This document shows, piece after piece, positions 6,337 to 14,583 of a stretch of DNA of 42,326 nucleotides. Position 1 is the stretch's first letter. The number at the start of each line of letters is the position of its first letter. The stretch is from Lachnospiraceae bacterium (GTDB lineage: Bacteria; Bacillota; Clostridia; Lachnospirales; Lachnospiraceae): the NCBI GenBank assembly GCA_009774145.1, contig VSND01000037.1, forward strand, positions 1-42,326, in the 5' to 3' direction. Below the pieces are notes generated by a model that made no database searches, was not told the origin of the DNA, and saw nothing but the letters and a program-made list of their open reading frames with translations. A program made the translations under genes and the position numbers.

Positions 6337-8222
6337 TGATTAAAAACAAAGAAGAACTGTTACAGGTGCGTGAATCAGCCAGAGAACAGGTGGCGGCATA
6401 TGACTGCAGGATTCTTGTCTGTTCCGGTACCGGCTGTATTGCAACAGGATCCACAAAGATTTATGAAGAATTCCTGACTCTGACCAAGGATGCTCCGGGC
6501 GTGGTGCTTGATTTTGCTCCCCATGATGAGGGCGAGCATGACCATGTGGGCGTGAAGAAGACCGGATGCCAGGGCTTCTGCGAGCTGGGCCCGCTGGTTC
6601 GTATTCAGAAGGGTGACGAGGTCATCCAGTATGTGAAAGTTCAGGTCGAAGACTGTAAGGAGATCTTCGAGTCTACCGTTCTTGGAAATGAAGTGGTAGA
6701 CCGTCTTCTCTATACGAAGAAGGACGTTCATTATAAGCATCCGGAAGATATTCCGTTCATGGCGAAGCAGACCAGGATCGTGCTGGAGAACTGCGGACGC
6801 GTGGATGCCGAGTCTCTGGATGAGTACATTGCGGCAGGCGGATTCGAGGCTCTGACAAAGGCCATGTTTGACATGAGCAGAGATGAGATCATTGATGAAG
6901 TAGACCGTTCCGGACTGCGCGGGCGCGGCGGCGGCGGCTTCCCCTGCGGCAGAAAGTGGAAACAGGTTGCAAGACAGAAAGAAAAGATCCGTTATGTGGT
7001 CTGCAACGGCGATGAGGGTGACCCGGGAGCATTCATGGACGGCTCCGTTATGGAAGGTGACCCGTTCAAGCTGATCGAAGGTATGATGATCGCCGGATAT
7101 GCTGTGGAATCTACCGACGGCTATATCTATGTGCGTGCAGAGTATCCGATGTCTGTGAAGAGACTCCGTCATGCCATTGCGCAGCTGGAAGAGAGAGGGC
7201 TGTTGGGCGACAATATTCTCGGTACTGATTTTTCCTTCCATTTACATATCAACAGAGGTGCAGGAGCATTCGTCTGCGGCGAAGGTTCTGCTCTGACCGC
7301 TTCCATTGAGGGCAACAGAGGTATGCCTCGTGTGAAACCGCCCCGTACCGTAGAAAAGGGCCTGTGGGAGAAACCGACCGTTCTGAACAACGTGGAGACC
7401 TATGCGAACGTTCCGAAGATCATCCTTCAGGGTGCAGACTGGTACCGGACCATCGGTACGGAGGGGTCCCCGGGAACGAAGACTTTCTCTCTGACCGGTT
7501 CCATTGAGAACACGGGTCTGATCGAGGTGCCGATGGGAAGTACCTTAAGAGAGATTATCTTCGATATCGGCGGCGGCCTGAAGAACGGCGCCGAGTTCAA
7601 GGCAGTGCAGATCGGCGGACCGTCCGGCGGATGTCTGACGGAGAAGCATCTTGACGAGCCGCTGGATTTCGATTCTGTGAAGAAGTTCAACGCCATCGTC
7701 GGTTCCGGCGGTATGGTCGTTATGGACACCAATACCTGTATGGTAGAGGTGGCGCGTTTCTTCATGAGCTTTACGCAGAGAGAGTCCTGCGGTAAATGTG
7801 TACCGTGCCGGGAAGGTACCAAGAGAATGCTGGAGATCCTGGAGAAGATCGTAGCCGGCGAAGGCGAGATGGAAGATCTGGACCGCCTGGAAGAGCTGGC
7901 GAACATGATCCGCAGTATGGCGCTGTGCGGTCTTGGCAAGAGTGCGCCGCTTCCGGTCATCAGTACGCTGAAAACTTTCAGGGATGAATATGTACAGCAT
8001 ATCGTAGACAAGAAATGTCCGGCAAAAGTCTGTCAGGCTATGCGCCGCTTCGCCATCAATCCGGAGTACTGCAAGGGCTGCGGCAAGTGTGCGAAGAACT
8101 GTCCGGTGGGCGCAATCACCGGTGTCCGCAAGGAATGCTATCATATTAACCCGAAACTTTGTATCAAGTGCGGCGCATGTAAGGACAACTGCGCATTTGA
8201 CGCGATCTATATCGAGGAATAG
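6336..8222 (+). CDS. hydB: bifurcating [FeFe] hydrogenase beta subunit (NuoF-like, FMN/NAD(P)H)
   Basis: A 628-residue flavoprotein that exchanges electrons with NAD(P)H and, in bifurcating enzymes, ferredoxin. Domain order: N-terminal thioredoxin-like [2Fe-2S] domain (C29, C34, C78, C82); NuoF core with the nucleotide and FMN glycine-rich motif GRGGGGFPCG (196-205) and CNGDEGDPGAF; [4Fe-4S] motif SCGKCVPC (C485, C488, C491) with distal C531; and a C-terminal 2x[4Fe-4S] ferredoxin domain (C579/582/585/589 and C609/612/615/619). Length matches HydB/HndC. NAD versus NADP preference cannot be judged from sequence by eye. It overlaps hydC by 1 nt and is followed after 11 nt, including a GGAGG site, by hydA. 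Confidence 0.94.
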   Translation: MIKNKEELLQVRESAREQVAAYDCRILVCSGTGCIATGSTKIYEEFLTLTKDAPGVVLDFAPHDEGEHDHVGVKKTGCQGFCELGPLVRIQKGDEVIQYVKVQVEDCKEIFESTVLGNEVVDRLLYTKKDVHYKHPEDIPFMAKQTRIVLENCGRVDAESLDEYIAAGGFEALTKAMFDMSRDEIIDEVDRSGLRGRGGGGFPCGRKWKQVARQKEKIRYVVCNGDEGDPGAFMDGSVMEGDPFKLIEGMMIAGYAVESTDGYIYVRAEYPMSVKRLRHAIAQLEERGLLGDNILGTDFSFHLHINRGAGAFVCGEGSALTASIEGNRGMPRVKPPRTVEKGLWEKPTVLNNVETYANVPKIILQGADWYRTIGTEGSPGTKTFSLTGSIENTGLIEVPMGSTLREIIFDIGGGLKNGAEFKAVQIGGPSGGCLTEKHLDEPLDFDSVKKFNAIVGSGGMVVMDTNTCMVEVARFFMSFTQRESCGKCVPCREGTKRMLEILEKIVAGEGEMEDLDRLEELANMIRSMALCGLGKSAPLPVISTLKTFRDEYVQHIVDKKCPAKVCQAMRRFAINPEYCKGCGKCAKNCPVGAITGVRKECYHINPKLCIKCGACKDNCAFDAIYIEE

Positions 8223-8233
8223 GGAGGACAGAT

Positions 8234-9940
8234 ATGGGAACAATTACAATAGATGGTAGAAAGGTAGAATTTACCGACGAGAAGAATGTCCTGTCTATTA
8301 TCCGTAAAGCTGGCATCGACATTCCGACACTTTGTTATCACTCGGAGCTCTCCACGTTCGGCGCCTGTCGCCTGTGTACGGTGGAGGACAGCAGAGGAAG
8401 GATGTTTGCATCCTGCTCTGAGGAGCCAAGAGACGGTATGGAGATCTTTACCAATACCGGAAAACTGAAAAAATACAGGAAGATGATCATTGAACTGCTT
8501 CTGGCAGCTCACTGCAGAGACTGTACCACCTGTGTCAAGAGCGGTGACTGTGATCTGCAGGCGCTGGCGCTTCGCTTCGGTGTGACGGAAGTCCGTTTCC
8601 AGAATTACCGGGAAGAACGTCCGCTGGACTTCAGTTCGCCTTCCATTATCCGCGATCCGAACAAATGTATTCTCTGCGGCAACTGTGTGCGTGTCTGCAG
8701 CGAACTGCAGGGCGTAGGCGCTCTCGGATTTGCGCATCGTGGATCGGACGCCATGGTTATGCCGGCATTTGACCGTGAGATTGGAACCACCGAGTGTGTG
8801 AACTGCGGACAATGCCGTGTCTTCTGTCCGACCGGCGCCATCAGCATCAAGGACGACAAGGATGCGGTATGGGATGCTCTGGCAGATCCGGATGTGCGCG
8901 TCGTGGCTCAGATTGCTCCGTCTGTCCGTGTGGCGGTGGGCGATGCTTTCGGCCTTCCAAAAGGAAGAAGCACCATGGGCAAGATCGTCAGCGTGCTTCA
9001 CAGAATGGGCTTTGACGAGGTTTATGATACAAATTTCAGTGCGGACCTTACGATCATGGAAGAGTCTGCAGAGTTCCTGGACCGCGTGAAGAACGGCGGG
9101 AAACTGCCGCTTCTTACCTCCTGCTGCCCTGCATGGGTGAAATTTGTGGGCGATCAGTTCGAGGAGTTCAAAGACAATGTGTCCACCTGCCGTTCCCCGC
9201 AGGGGATGCTGTCCGCAGTGGCGAAGGAATACTTCCGCGATCCGGCAAACGGACAGGGCAAGAAGACGGTAATGGTATCCTTTATGCCCTGTACGGCGAA
9301 GAAGATGGAAGCAAAACGTCCCAACAGCTGTACCGAGGGTGAGCAGGATACCGATTACGTGATCACAACCACAGAGCTGGTACAGATGATCAAGACGACT
9401 GGTATTGATTTTGCTGACCTGGAGTCGGAAGCTTCCGATGTACCGTTCGGCCTGGGTTCCGGCGGCGGCGTGATCTTTGGTGTGACCGGCGGCGTGACCG
9501 AGGCAGTTATCAGAAGACTGACGGAAGGACATGACAAGGCGACGCTTGACCGCATTGCAGAGTGCGGCGTCCGTCAGGCCGGTGATGATGATTTTATCCG
9601 TGAATTCACGATTCCTTATAATGGAATGGATGTGAAGATCTGCGTAGTCAGCGGACTTGCCAATGCAAGAACCGTGATGGAGCAGGTAAAGAGCGGTGAG
9701 AAAGAATATCACCTCATCGAAGTCATGGCATGCCGCCGCGGCTGCGTCATGGGCGGCGGACAGCCTCGTCTGAAGGGCCTGAAGGCGAAGACTGCAAGGA
9801 CGACCGGTATCTACAATGCAGATAATATCTCTGTCATCAAGAAATGTGACGAGAATCCGACCATTATCTCGCTGTATGAAGGCTTCCTGAAAGGCAAGGA
9901 GCACAAGCTGCTTCACAATGAAGAATTCTGTTCTCACTAA
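8234..9940 (+). CDS. hydA: [FeFe] hydrogenase catalytic alpha subunit
   Basis: A 568-residue group A [FeFe] hydrogenase that reduces protons or oxidises H2. N-terminal [2Fe-2S] domain: C34, C45, C48, C61. His-ligated [4Fe-4S] cluster: HCRDCTTC at 93-100 plus C106. Two [4Fe-4S] clusters: C145/148/151/155 and C188/191/194/198. The H-domain has L1 TSCCPAW (C297, C298), L2 MPCTAKK (C353) and L3 EVMACRRGCVMGGGQP (C500, C504). All cluster and proton-transfer cysteines are present, so the enzyme should be active once matured by HydEFG. It ends the hydCBA operon and is followed by a strong intrinsic terminator. Fermentative H2 production with NAD(P)H and ferredoxin is the likely role; this is inference from subunit composition. 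Confidence 0.96.
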   Translation: MGTITIDGRKVEFTDEKNVLSIIRKAGIDIPTLCYHSELSTFGACRLCTVEDSRGRMFASCSEEPRDGMEIFTNTGKLKKYRKMIIELLLAAHCRDCTTCVKSGDCDLQALALRFGVTEVRFQNYREERPLDFSSPSIIRDPNKCILCGNCVRVCSELQGVGALGFAHRGSDAMVMPAFDREIGTTECVNCGQCRVFCPTGAISIKDDKDAVWDALADPDVRVVAQIAPSVRVAVGDAFGLPKGRSTMGKIVSVLHRMGFDEVYDTNFSADLTIMEESAEFLDRVKNGGKLPLLTSCCPAWVKFVGDQFEEFKDNVSTCRSPQGMLSAVAKEYFRDPANGQGKKTVMVSFMPCTAKKMEAKRPNSCTEGEQDTDYVITTTELVQMIKTTGIDFADLESEASDVPFGLGSGGGVIFGVTGGVTEAVIRRLTEGHDKATLDRIAECGVRQAGDDDFIREFTIPYNGMDVKICVVSGLANARTVMEQVKSGEKEYHLIEVMACRRGCVMGGGQPRLKGLKAKTARTTGIYNADNISVIKKCDENPTIISLYEGFLKGKEHKLLHNEEFCSH

Positions 9941-9970
9941 AACGGGAATATAAAACAGTAACATAACAAG

Positions 9971-10006
9971 AAAAAGGCGGAGTACATGGGATTCCGCCTT
10001 TTTTTA
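9971..10006 (+). terminator. hydCBA operon terminator
   Basis: aaaaaggcgga pairs with tccgcctttttt around a short loop and is followed by T residues. It lies 30 bp past the hydA stop codon. Confidence 0.9.
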
Positions 10007-10044
10007 TTCTGACGTCTTATACGTCGATCAGGAGGATTGCTTTC

Positions 10045-10227
10045 CTTTCCCGGAACAGGACAAACGCATGAATGAACAATTTGTTAATAATGACATTTAG
10101 GAGCCGTTTTTCGGAACTCCAATATTGATTTATGAAGAAAATTATCATAAAATCATTGTAAAAATACCTATAATTTCAAAAATGTTCAAAGTTTATTCAT
10201 TCATGCGTTTGTCGTGTTCCCGGAAAG
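10045..10227. repeat. 32-bp inverted repeats flanking a 119-bp promoter-bearing segment
   Basis: The left arm (10045-10076) and right arm (10196-10227) are inverted copies with 30 of 32 identical positions; their common core is gacaaacgcatgaatgaa. The 119 bp between them has no gene but contains a plus-strand promoter, TTGATT (10125-10130), 17 bp, TAAAAT (10148-10153), pointing at the sensor-kinase gene. It also contains a hairpin (ggagccg/cggaactcc, 10099-10120). The arrangement fits an invertible promoter segment, a small MITE, or a pair of regulator sites. I cannot choose between these without other genomes or reads. Confidence 0.8.
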
Positions 10228-10234
10228 AGCAGCC

Positions 10235-10263
10235 TTGCAATTTTCAGCTGTCCGCGTTACAAT
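10235..10263 (+). promoter_or_regulatory. proximal promoter of the orphan sensor kinase
   Basis: TTGCAA, 17-bp spacer, TACAAT, just outside the right inverted-repeat arm and 130 bp before the kinase start. The leader holds a 12-bp palindrome gaccggccggtc (10335-10346) followed by an AGGAGG not used by any visible start codon. Confidence 0.5.
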
Positions 10264-10395
10264 AAGCCGATACAGTTAAAATGCATGGAAACAATGATCG
10301 GTTCTGAATTTCGGCAGGGGCAGTGCAGGATGCCGACCGGCCGGTCAGGAGGAAATCCCGGGGCAGGCTGGAAAAGTTATCGGGAGGTAACAGAA

Positions 10396-11904
10396 ATGTT
10401 CTGGAAAAAGAAAAGACCGCGGTTTATCAAACATTCGATTCGGAAAAAGATGACGATTCTGTTTTCGATTGTACTTCTGGCAGCGTTTGCCGCCTGCTGG
10501 CTGGCTAATAATTTTTTCCTGGAGAGATATTATGTTCTGAAGAAGGAGGATGTTCTGAAAGAGGCATACCAGAGACTGGATGATGCTTCCGGAACAGGTA
10601 CCCTGGATCAGGATGAATTCGTGCAGCAGCTGGGAGTCGTCTGTGAAACGAATAATATCAGCCTGTTTGTTATGGAAAGCAGCGGACAGGTCAAGATCTA
10701 TACAATGAAAGATTACGAGCTGATGCGCCGCAGACTTTATATGTACCTGTTCGGACAGTTTCCGCCCGGCGGAAAAGGCGAGATTCTGGAAGAGAAGGAA
10801 TATTATACCATTCGGATGAACCAGGATTCCTATTCCAATATGGAATATGTGGAAGTGACAGGGGTGCTTCAGAACGGGGAACTGTTTTTGATGCGTTCGC
10901 CGCTGGAGCCGATCCGGGAAAGCGTTCAGCTGGCGAACCGTTTTCTGCTGTACGTGGGACTTTCCGTGCTGGTCATCGGTGCCCTGATCATTCAGCTGCT
11001 TGCGAAACGGCTTGCCGAACCGCTTCTGGAACTGGCCAAATTGTCAGAACGGATGAGCAATCTGGAATTTGATGTGAAATTTTCCGGTAAAAAAGAGGAT
11101 GAGATCACATTTCTGGGCAATCATATGAACCGGCTTTCAGAAGCGCTGGAAAAGACAATCTCAGAACTGAAAACAGCGAACAATGAACTTCACCGGGATA
11201 TTGAACAGAAGACCAGAAACGACGAGATGCGTAAGGAATTTCTATCCAATGTGTCTCACGAACTGAAGACGCCCATCGCCCTGATCCAGGGATATGCAGA
11301 GGGGCTGAGGGAATGCATCAACGACGATCCGGAAAGCAGGGATTTCTACTGTGAAGTCATCATGGATGAAGCGGGGAAGATGAACCGGATGGTGAAAAAC
11401 CTGCTGACTTTGAATGAACTGGAATTCGGACATGAGGCTGTCACCATGGAGCGTCTTGATCTTGCGCTGATGATCCAAAACATGCTGCAGTCCGCCCGGA
11501 TCCTGTTTGAACAAAAGCAGGTGGGGCTGATTTACGAACAGACGGAACCGGTCCATGTGTGGGCAAATGAATACAAGCTGCAGGAGGTGCTGAATAACTA
11601 TATCAGCAATGCGCTGAACCATGTGGAAGGGGAGCATATTATCAAGATCACAATAAAGGAAAAAGGAGACAAGGTCCGGGTGGGAGTGTTTAATACCGGT
11701 CTTCCGATCCCGGAGCAGGATATCGGAAGAATATGGGACAAATTCTATAAGGTAGACAAGGCGCGCACCAGAGAATACGGAGGAAGCGGCGTGGGGCTGT
11801 CGATTGTGAAAGCGATTATGGAGTCCATGCATCAGGAGTATGGTGCCATCAATTATGAAAATGGTGTGGAATTCTGGTTCAGCCTGGATCATAAAGGAAT
11901 ATAA
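10396..11904 (+). CDS. membrane sensor histidine kinase, no partner regulator adjacent
   Basis: A 502-residue kinase with two membrane segments (about 19-37 and 184-204) enclosing a sensor domain of about 145 residues, then HAMP (205-260), HisKA with the phosphoacceptor H288 in SNVSHELKTPIA, and HATPase_c with the N-box NNYISNALNH and the G-box motifs FNTGLPI and YGGSGVGLSI. All catalytic motifs are present. The ATG at 10396 is preceded by GGGAGG at 8 nt. A longer upstream frame has no ribosome binding site. Such kinases are usually encoded next to their OmpR-type regulator, but here hydA lies upstream and lysA downstream. Signal and partner are unknown. Expression may depend on the inverted-repeat segment upstream. 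Confidence 0.88.
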   Translation: MFWKKKRPRFIKHSIRKKMTILFSIVLLAAFAACWLANNFFLERYYVLKKEDVLKEAYQRLDDASGTGTLDQDEFVQQLGVVCETNNISLFVMESSGQVKIYTMKDYELMRRRLYMYLFGQFPPGGKGEILEEKEYYTIRMNQDSYSNMEYVEVTGVLQNGELFLMRSPLEPIRESVQLANRFLLYVGLSVLVIGALIIQLLAKRLAEPLLELAKLSERMSNLEFDVKFSGKKEDEITFLGNHMNRLSEALEKTISELKTANNELHRDIEQKTRNDEMRKEFLSNVSHELKTPIALIQGYAEGLRECINDDPESRDFYCEVIMDEAGKMNRMVKNLLTLNELEFGHEAVTMERLDLALMIQNMLQSARILFEQKQVGLIYEQTEPVHVWANEYKLQEVLNNYISNALNHVEGEHIIKITIKEKGDKVRVGVFNTGLPIPEQDIGRIWDKFYKVDKARTREYGGSGVGLSIVKAIMESMHQEYGAINYENGVEFWFSLDHKGI

Positions 11905-11929
11905 AAAGGAGCAGGAGTGAAAATAAAGA

Positions 11930-11958
11930 TTGTAATATAAGAATTCTTATAATATAAT
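11930..11958 (+). promoter_or_regulatory. lysA promoter with a palindrome between -35 and -10
   Basis: TTGTAA at 11930-11935, a 17-bp spacer, then TATAAT at 11953-11958. The spacer is almost entirely a perfect 16-bp palindrome (11936-11951, tataagaattcttata), an arrangement typical of a repressor operator. Confidence 0.6.
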
Positions 11959-11995
11959 AACTCCGGATTATGCAGTCAGGAGGAGTGAAAATCAG

Positions 11996-13270
11996 ATGAA
12001 AAAAGTACCGTTTGTTACAAAGGCACAGATTGAAGAAATTGTAAAGACATACCCGACGCCGTTTCATATTTATGATGAAAAGGGCATACGTGAAAATGTA
12101 AAGGCATTGTATGATGCGTTTTCCTGGAATCCGGGTTATAAAGAATATTTTGCGGTAAAAGCAACACCGAATCCGTTTTTGATGCAGATTTTAAAAGAAT
12201 ACGGATGCGGAAGCGACTGTTCTTCCATGGCGGAGCTTTTGCTGTCCGAGGCGGCGGGCATTACCGGACATGAGATCATGTTTTCTTCTAATGATACGCC
12301 GCCGGAAGAATTTGCATACTGTGAGAAGCTGGGCGGCATCATCAATCTGGATGACATCACACATATCGAAGCGGTGGAAAAATCGGTCGGATATCTGCCG
12401 GAGACCATGAGCTGCCGCTACAATCCGGGCGGATATTTTAAAATGAGCAACGGCATTATGGACAACCCAGGAGACTCCAAGTATGGAATGACGGAAGAAC
12501 AGATCATGAAGGCTTTTCAGATCATGAAGGAAAAAGGCGTGAAGCATTTCGGCATCCACGCATTTCTTGCCAGCAATACCGTGACGAATGAATATTATCC
12601 GATGCTGGCAAAGGTTCTGTTTGAACTGGCGGTAAAATTAAAAGAAAAAACAGGAGCCCATATTACGTTCATCAACCTGTCCGGCGGTATTGGAATCCCG
12701 TACCGTCCCGATCAGGAGCCGAACAATATTCATGTGATCGGAGAAGGCGTGCGCAGGGTCTATGAGGAAGTACTGGTTCCGGCCGGCATGGGAGATGTGG
12801 CGCTCTGTACCGAACTCGGCCGCTATATGATGGGACCGTACGGCGCCTTGGTGACGCAGGCAATTCATGAGAAACATATTCACAAAGAATATATTGGAAC
12901 AGACGCCTGCGCGGCGAATCTGATGCGTCCGGCAGTCTACGGCGCGTACCATCATATTACGGTGCTCGGCAAGGAGGACGAGCCCTGCGATTATCTGTAT
13001 GATGTAACCGGCTCTCTGTGCGAGAACTGTGATAAATTCGCAGTGGACCGGAAGCTTCCCAGGATCGAGAAGGGGGACTATCTCTTCATCCACGATGCAG
13101 GGGCACACGGGCATTCCATGGGCTATAACTATAATGGAAAACTCCGTTCCGCAGAGCTTCTGCTGAAAGAAAACAAAGAAGTGCAGCTGATCCGCCGTGC
13201 GGAAACGCTGAATGATTATTTTGCAACCTTTGACTGCTTTGAGATCGGAAAGAAGCTGCTGAAATCATAA
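11996..13270 (+). CDS. lysA: diaminopimelate decarboxylase-like PLP enzyme
   Basis: This 424-residue fold-type III PLP decarboxylase should convert meso-diaminopimelate to lysine in the cytoplasm. The PLP lysine is K55 in YFAVKATPNP; other family blocks are FSSNDTPPEEF, NLSGGIGIPY (the phosphate-binding glycine-rich loop), ELGRYMMGP and GSLCENCD near the C-terminus. In classical LysA the last motif is CESxD and the later block GAYxxSM; here it reads CENCD and GAHGHSM, so this is a divergent subgroup and a related amino-acid substrate cannot be excluded. AGGAGG lies 10 nt upstream of the ATG. It is monocistronic, with its own promoter, and is followed by one copy of the dispersed intergenic repeat. 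Confidence 0.78.
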   Translation: MKKVPFVTKAQIEEIVKTYPTPFHIYDEKGIRENVKALYDAFSWNPGYKEYFAVKATPNPFLMQILKEYGCGSDCSSMAELLLSEAAGITGHEIMFSSNDTPPEEFAYCEKLGGIINLDDITHIEAVEKSVGYLPETMSCRYNPGGYFKMSNGIMDNPGDSKYGMTEEQIMKAFQIMKEKGVKHFGIHAFLASNTVTNEYYPMLAKVLFELAVKLKEKTGAHITFINLSGGIGIPYRPDQEPNNIHVIGEGVRRVYEEVLVPAGMGDVALCTELGRYMMGPYGALVTQAIHEKHIHKEYIGTDACAANLMRPAVYGAYHHITVLGKEDEPCDYLYDVTGSLCENCDKFAVDRKLPRIEKGDYLFIHDAGAHGHSMGYNYNGKLRSAELLLKENKEVQLIRRAETLNDYFATFDCFEIGKKLLKS

Positions 13271-13284
13271 AAACAGATAATACC

Positions 13285-13370
13285 GCGCCTGCGGACCGGA
13301 GCCCTTCCATGGGTCTTTCAGGAACAGATATCCATGGCAGGCTGAATACCGGCAGGTGTCTGAACAGTAA
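13285..13370 (+). repeat. dispersed intergenic repeat, copy A
   Basis: About 86 bp, starting 15 bp after the lysA stop. Its core gcccttccatgggtctttca continues identically to position 13326 in copy B. Flanking parts such as caggctgaa and tgaacagtaa are also shared. It can form a ccatgg/ccatgg hairpin with a conserved loop. Confidence 0.8.
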
Positions 13371-13392
13371 CCGTTCGTCCGGAAAATTTTTC

Positions 13393-13421
13393 TTGCACTT
13401 TCATTTGACCTGTGGTAAACT
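13393..13421 (+). promoter_or_regulatory. tRNA-Leu promoter
   Basis: TTGCAC at 13393-13398, a 17-bp spacer, TAAACT at 13416-13421, 17 bp before the mature tRNA 5' end. Confidence 0.6.
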
Positions 13422-13437
13422 AACAGAAGTTAAGAGC

Positions 13438-13520
13438 GCAGGAGTGGCGGAATGGCAGACGCATCAGACTCAAAATCTGACGTAGGTGACTATGTGTGGG
13501 TTCAAGTCCCATCTCCTGCA
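13438..13520 (+). tRNA. tRNA-Leu (anticodon CAA)
   Basis: An 83-nt class II tRNA. The acceptor stem pairs gcaggag with ctcctgc, the anticodon loop ctcaaaa gives CAA at 13471-13473 (decodes UUG), the variable arm is long, and the T-loop reads gggttcaagtccc. The CCA end is not encoded. It is followed by its own terminator. Confidence 0.95.
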
Positions 13521-13530
13521 TGGGTATTGT

Positions 13531-13569
13531 ATCGCCAAATCATTGTGCAGAATGATTTGGCGATTTTTT
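13531..13569 (+). terminator. terminator after tRNA-Leu
   Basis: Perfect 14-bp stem (atcgccaaatcatt with aatgatttggcgat), a 6-nt loop and a T run. It separates tRNA-Leu from tdk. Confidence 0.92.
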
Positions 13570-13605
13570 ATACAGAGATCAGAATCCGGGAAAGAGGGAA
13601 GAAAC

Positions 13606-14178
13606 GTGGCAAAGCTTTATTACTACTATGGGGCCATGGGAAGCTCCAAGACGGCGAATGCACTGATGACAAGATTTAACTATGAGGAAGCAGGGCAGAA
13701 AGCGCTTTTGTGCAAACCGAAGCTGGATACCCGGGACGGAGCGGCAGTTGTCCGTTCGCGGATCGGCCTTTGTGAAACGTGTGTATTTTTAGAGGACCTG
13801 ATCACATATACAGAGGACCAGATCCGGCAGTATCAGTGCATCGTCGTGGATGAAGTGCAGTTTGCGACGAAGGAGCAGGTGGATTTTCTGTCCGACATTG
13901 TGGACAGCATGGATGTTCCGGTGGTCTGCTACGGGCTTCGGGCGGATTTTCAGAATCGGCTGTTTCCGGGAAGCGAACGGCTGATTGCGGTGGCGGACTG
14001 CATCAAGGAACTGAAGATGGTGTGCTGGTGCGGAAAAAAAGCGACCTGCAATGCCAGATACAACGAAAACGGCATTGTCCGGGAAGGGGCGCAGGTCATG
14101 CTGGGAAGCAATGACCGGTATAAGGCTCTTTGCAGAAAGCATTTTAAACTGGGAATGCTTGGACCGGATTTTTCGTGA
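13606..14178 (+). CDS. tdk: thymidine kinase
   Basis: A 190-residue type II thymidine kinase (salvage: thymidine + ATP to dTMP). The P-loop is GAMGSSKT at residues 9-16 (family usual GPMxSGKT), followed by DEVQF for Walker B. The lasso and zinc region has VCWCGKKATCNARY (first cysteine pair) and ALCRKHF near the end. Length is typical. I choose the GTG at 13606 because AGAGGGAAG lies 6-10 nt before it and the protein N-terminus there matches the family. The longer open frame upstream runs through the tRNA and its terminator and cannot be the real start. It begins a run of closely spaced genes: tdk, zinc-finger gene, polA, coaE, walJ. Confidence 0.9.
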   Translation: MAKLYYYYGAMGSSKTANALMTRFNYEEAGQKALLCKPKLDTRDGAAVVRSRIGLCETCVFLEDLITYTEDQIRQYQCIVVDEVQFATKEQVDFLSDIVDSMDVPVVCYGLRADFQNRLFPGSERLIAVADCIKELKMVCWCGKKATCNARYNENGIVREGAQVMLGSNDRYKALCRKHFKLGMLGPDFS

Positions 14179-14259
14179 GTGCCTTGCAATCCGCAGGCCC
14201 ATTCGTTATAATTGGGAGCAAATAGATGCATGACAGATCACAGACAGCAGGAGTATGTT

Positions 14260-14583
14260 ATGAACTGTAAAGAGACACAGCGGCTTCTGGTTCCCTATAT
14301 CAACGGAGAACTGGAAGCGAGAGAAGAGGAAACGTTTGTCCGGCATATCCGGCACTGCCCGGAATGTTATGAAGAGCTGGAGGTTTATTCGACGGTGTTT
14401 GCAGGCATCCGCCAGCTGGACGGCGTGGATGAACGGATTGATTACCGGACGCTTGTGGAGGATTCTCTGGACAATTCGGAAGAAGACGCGATCGATGAAC
14501 ATTTTCTGTCGACCTATACGTTTCTGTTAAAGACGGCGGCGACCGTGGTTCTGTTTTATATGATGGTGAGGTGTTTTTTTTAA
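14260..14583 (+). CDS. small zinc-finger (anti-sigma-like) membrane protein
   Basis: 107 residues. The N-terminal 45 residues form a zf-HC2-type anti-sigma zinc finger (MNCKETQRLLVPYING start, ligand group HIRHCPEC). A charged linker follows, and a single C-terminal membrane segment (about 89-104, TAATVVLFYMMV). Proteins of this plan usually hold an ECF sigma factor at the membrane, but no sigma-factor gene is adjacent; the neighbours are tdk and polA. It may have another partner or a distant sigma factor. CAGGAG lies upstream of the ATG at 14260. The TAA stop overlaps the polA ATG by 1 nt, implying coupled translation. Confidence 0.75.
   Translation: MNCKETQRLLVPYINGELEAREEETFVRHIRHCPECYEELEVYSTVFAGIRQLDGVDERIDYRTLVEDSLDNSEEDAIDEHFLSTYTFLLKTAATVVLFYMMVRCFF

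Noticed and set aside
8207..9964. 585-codon open frame on the minus strand
   Set aside because: It is antisense to hydA, whose plus-strand frame has every expected cluster motif. The antisense product has no recognisable domain and no ribosome binding site.
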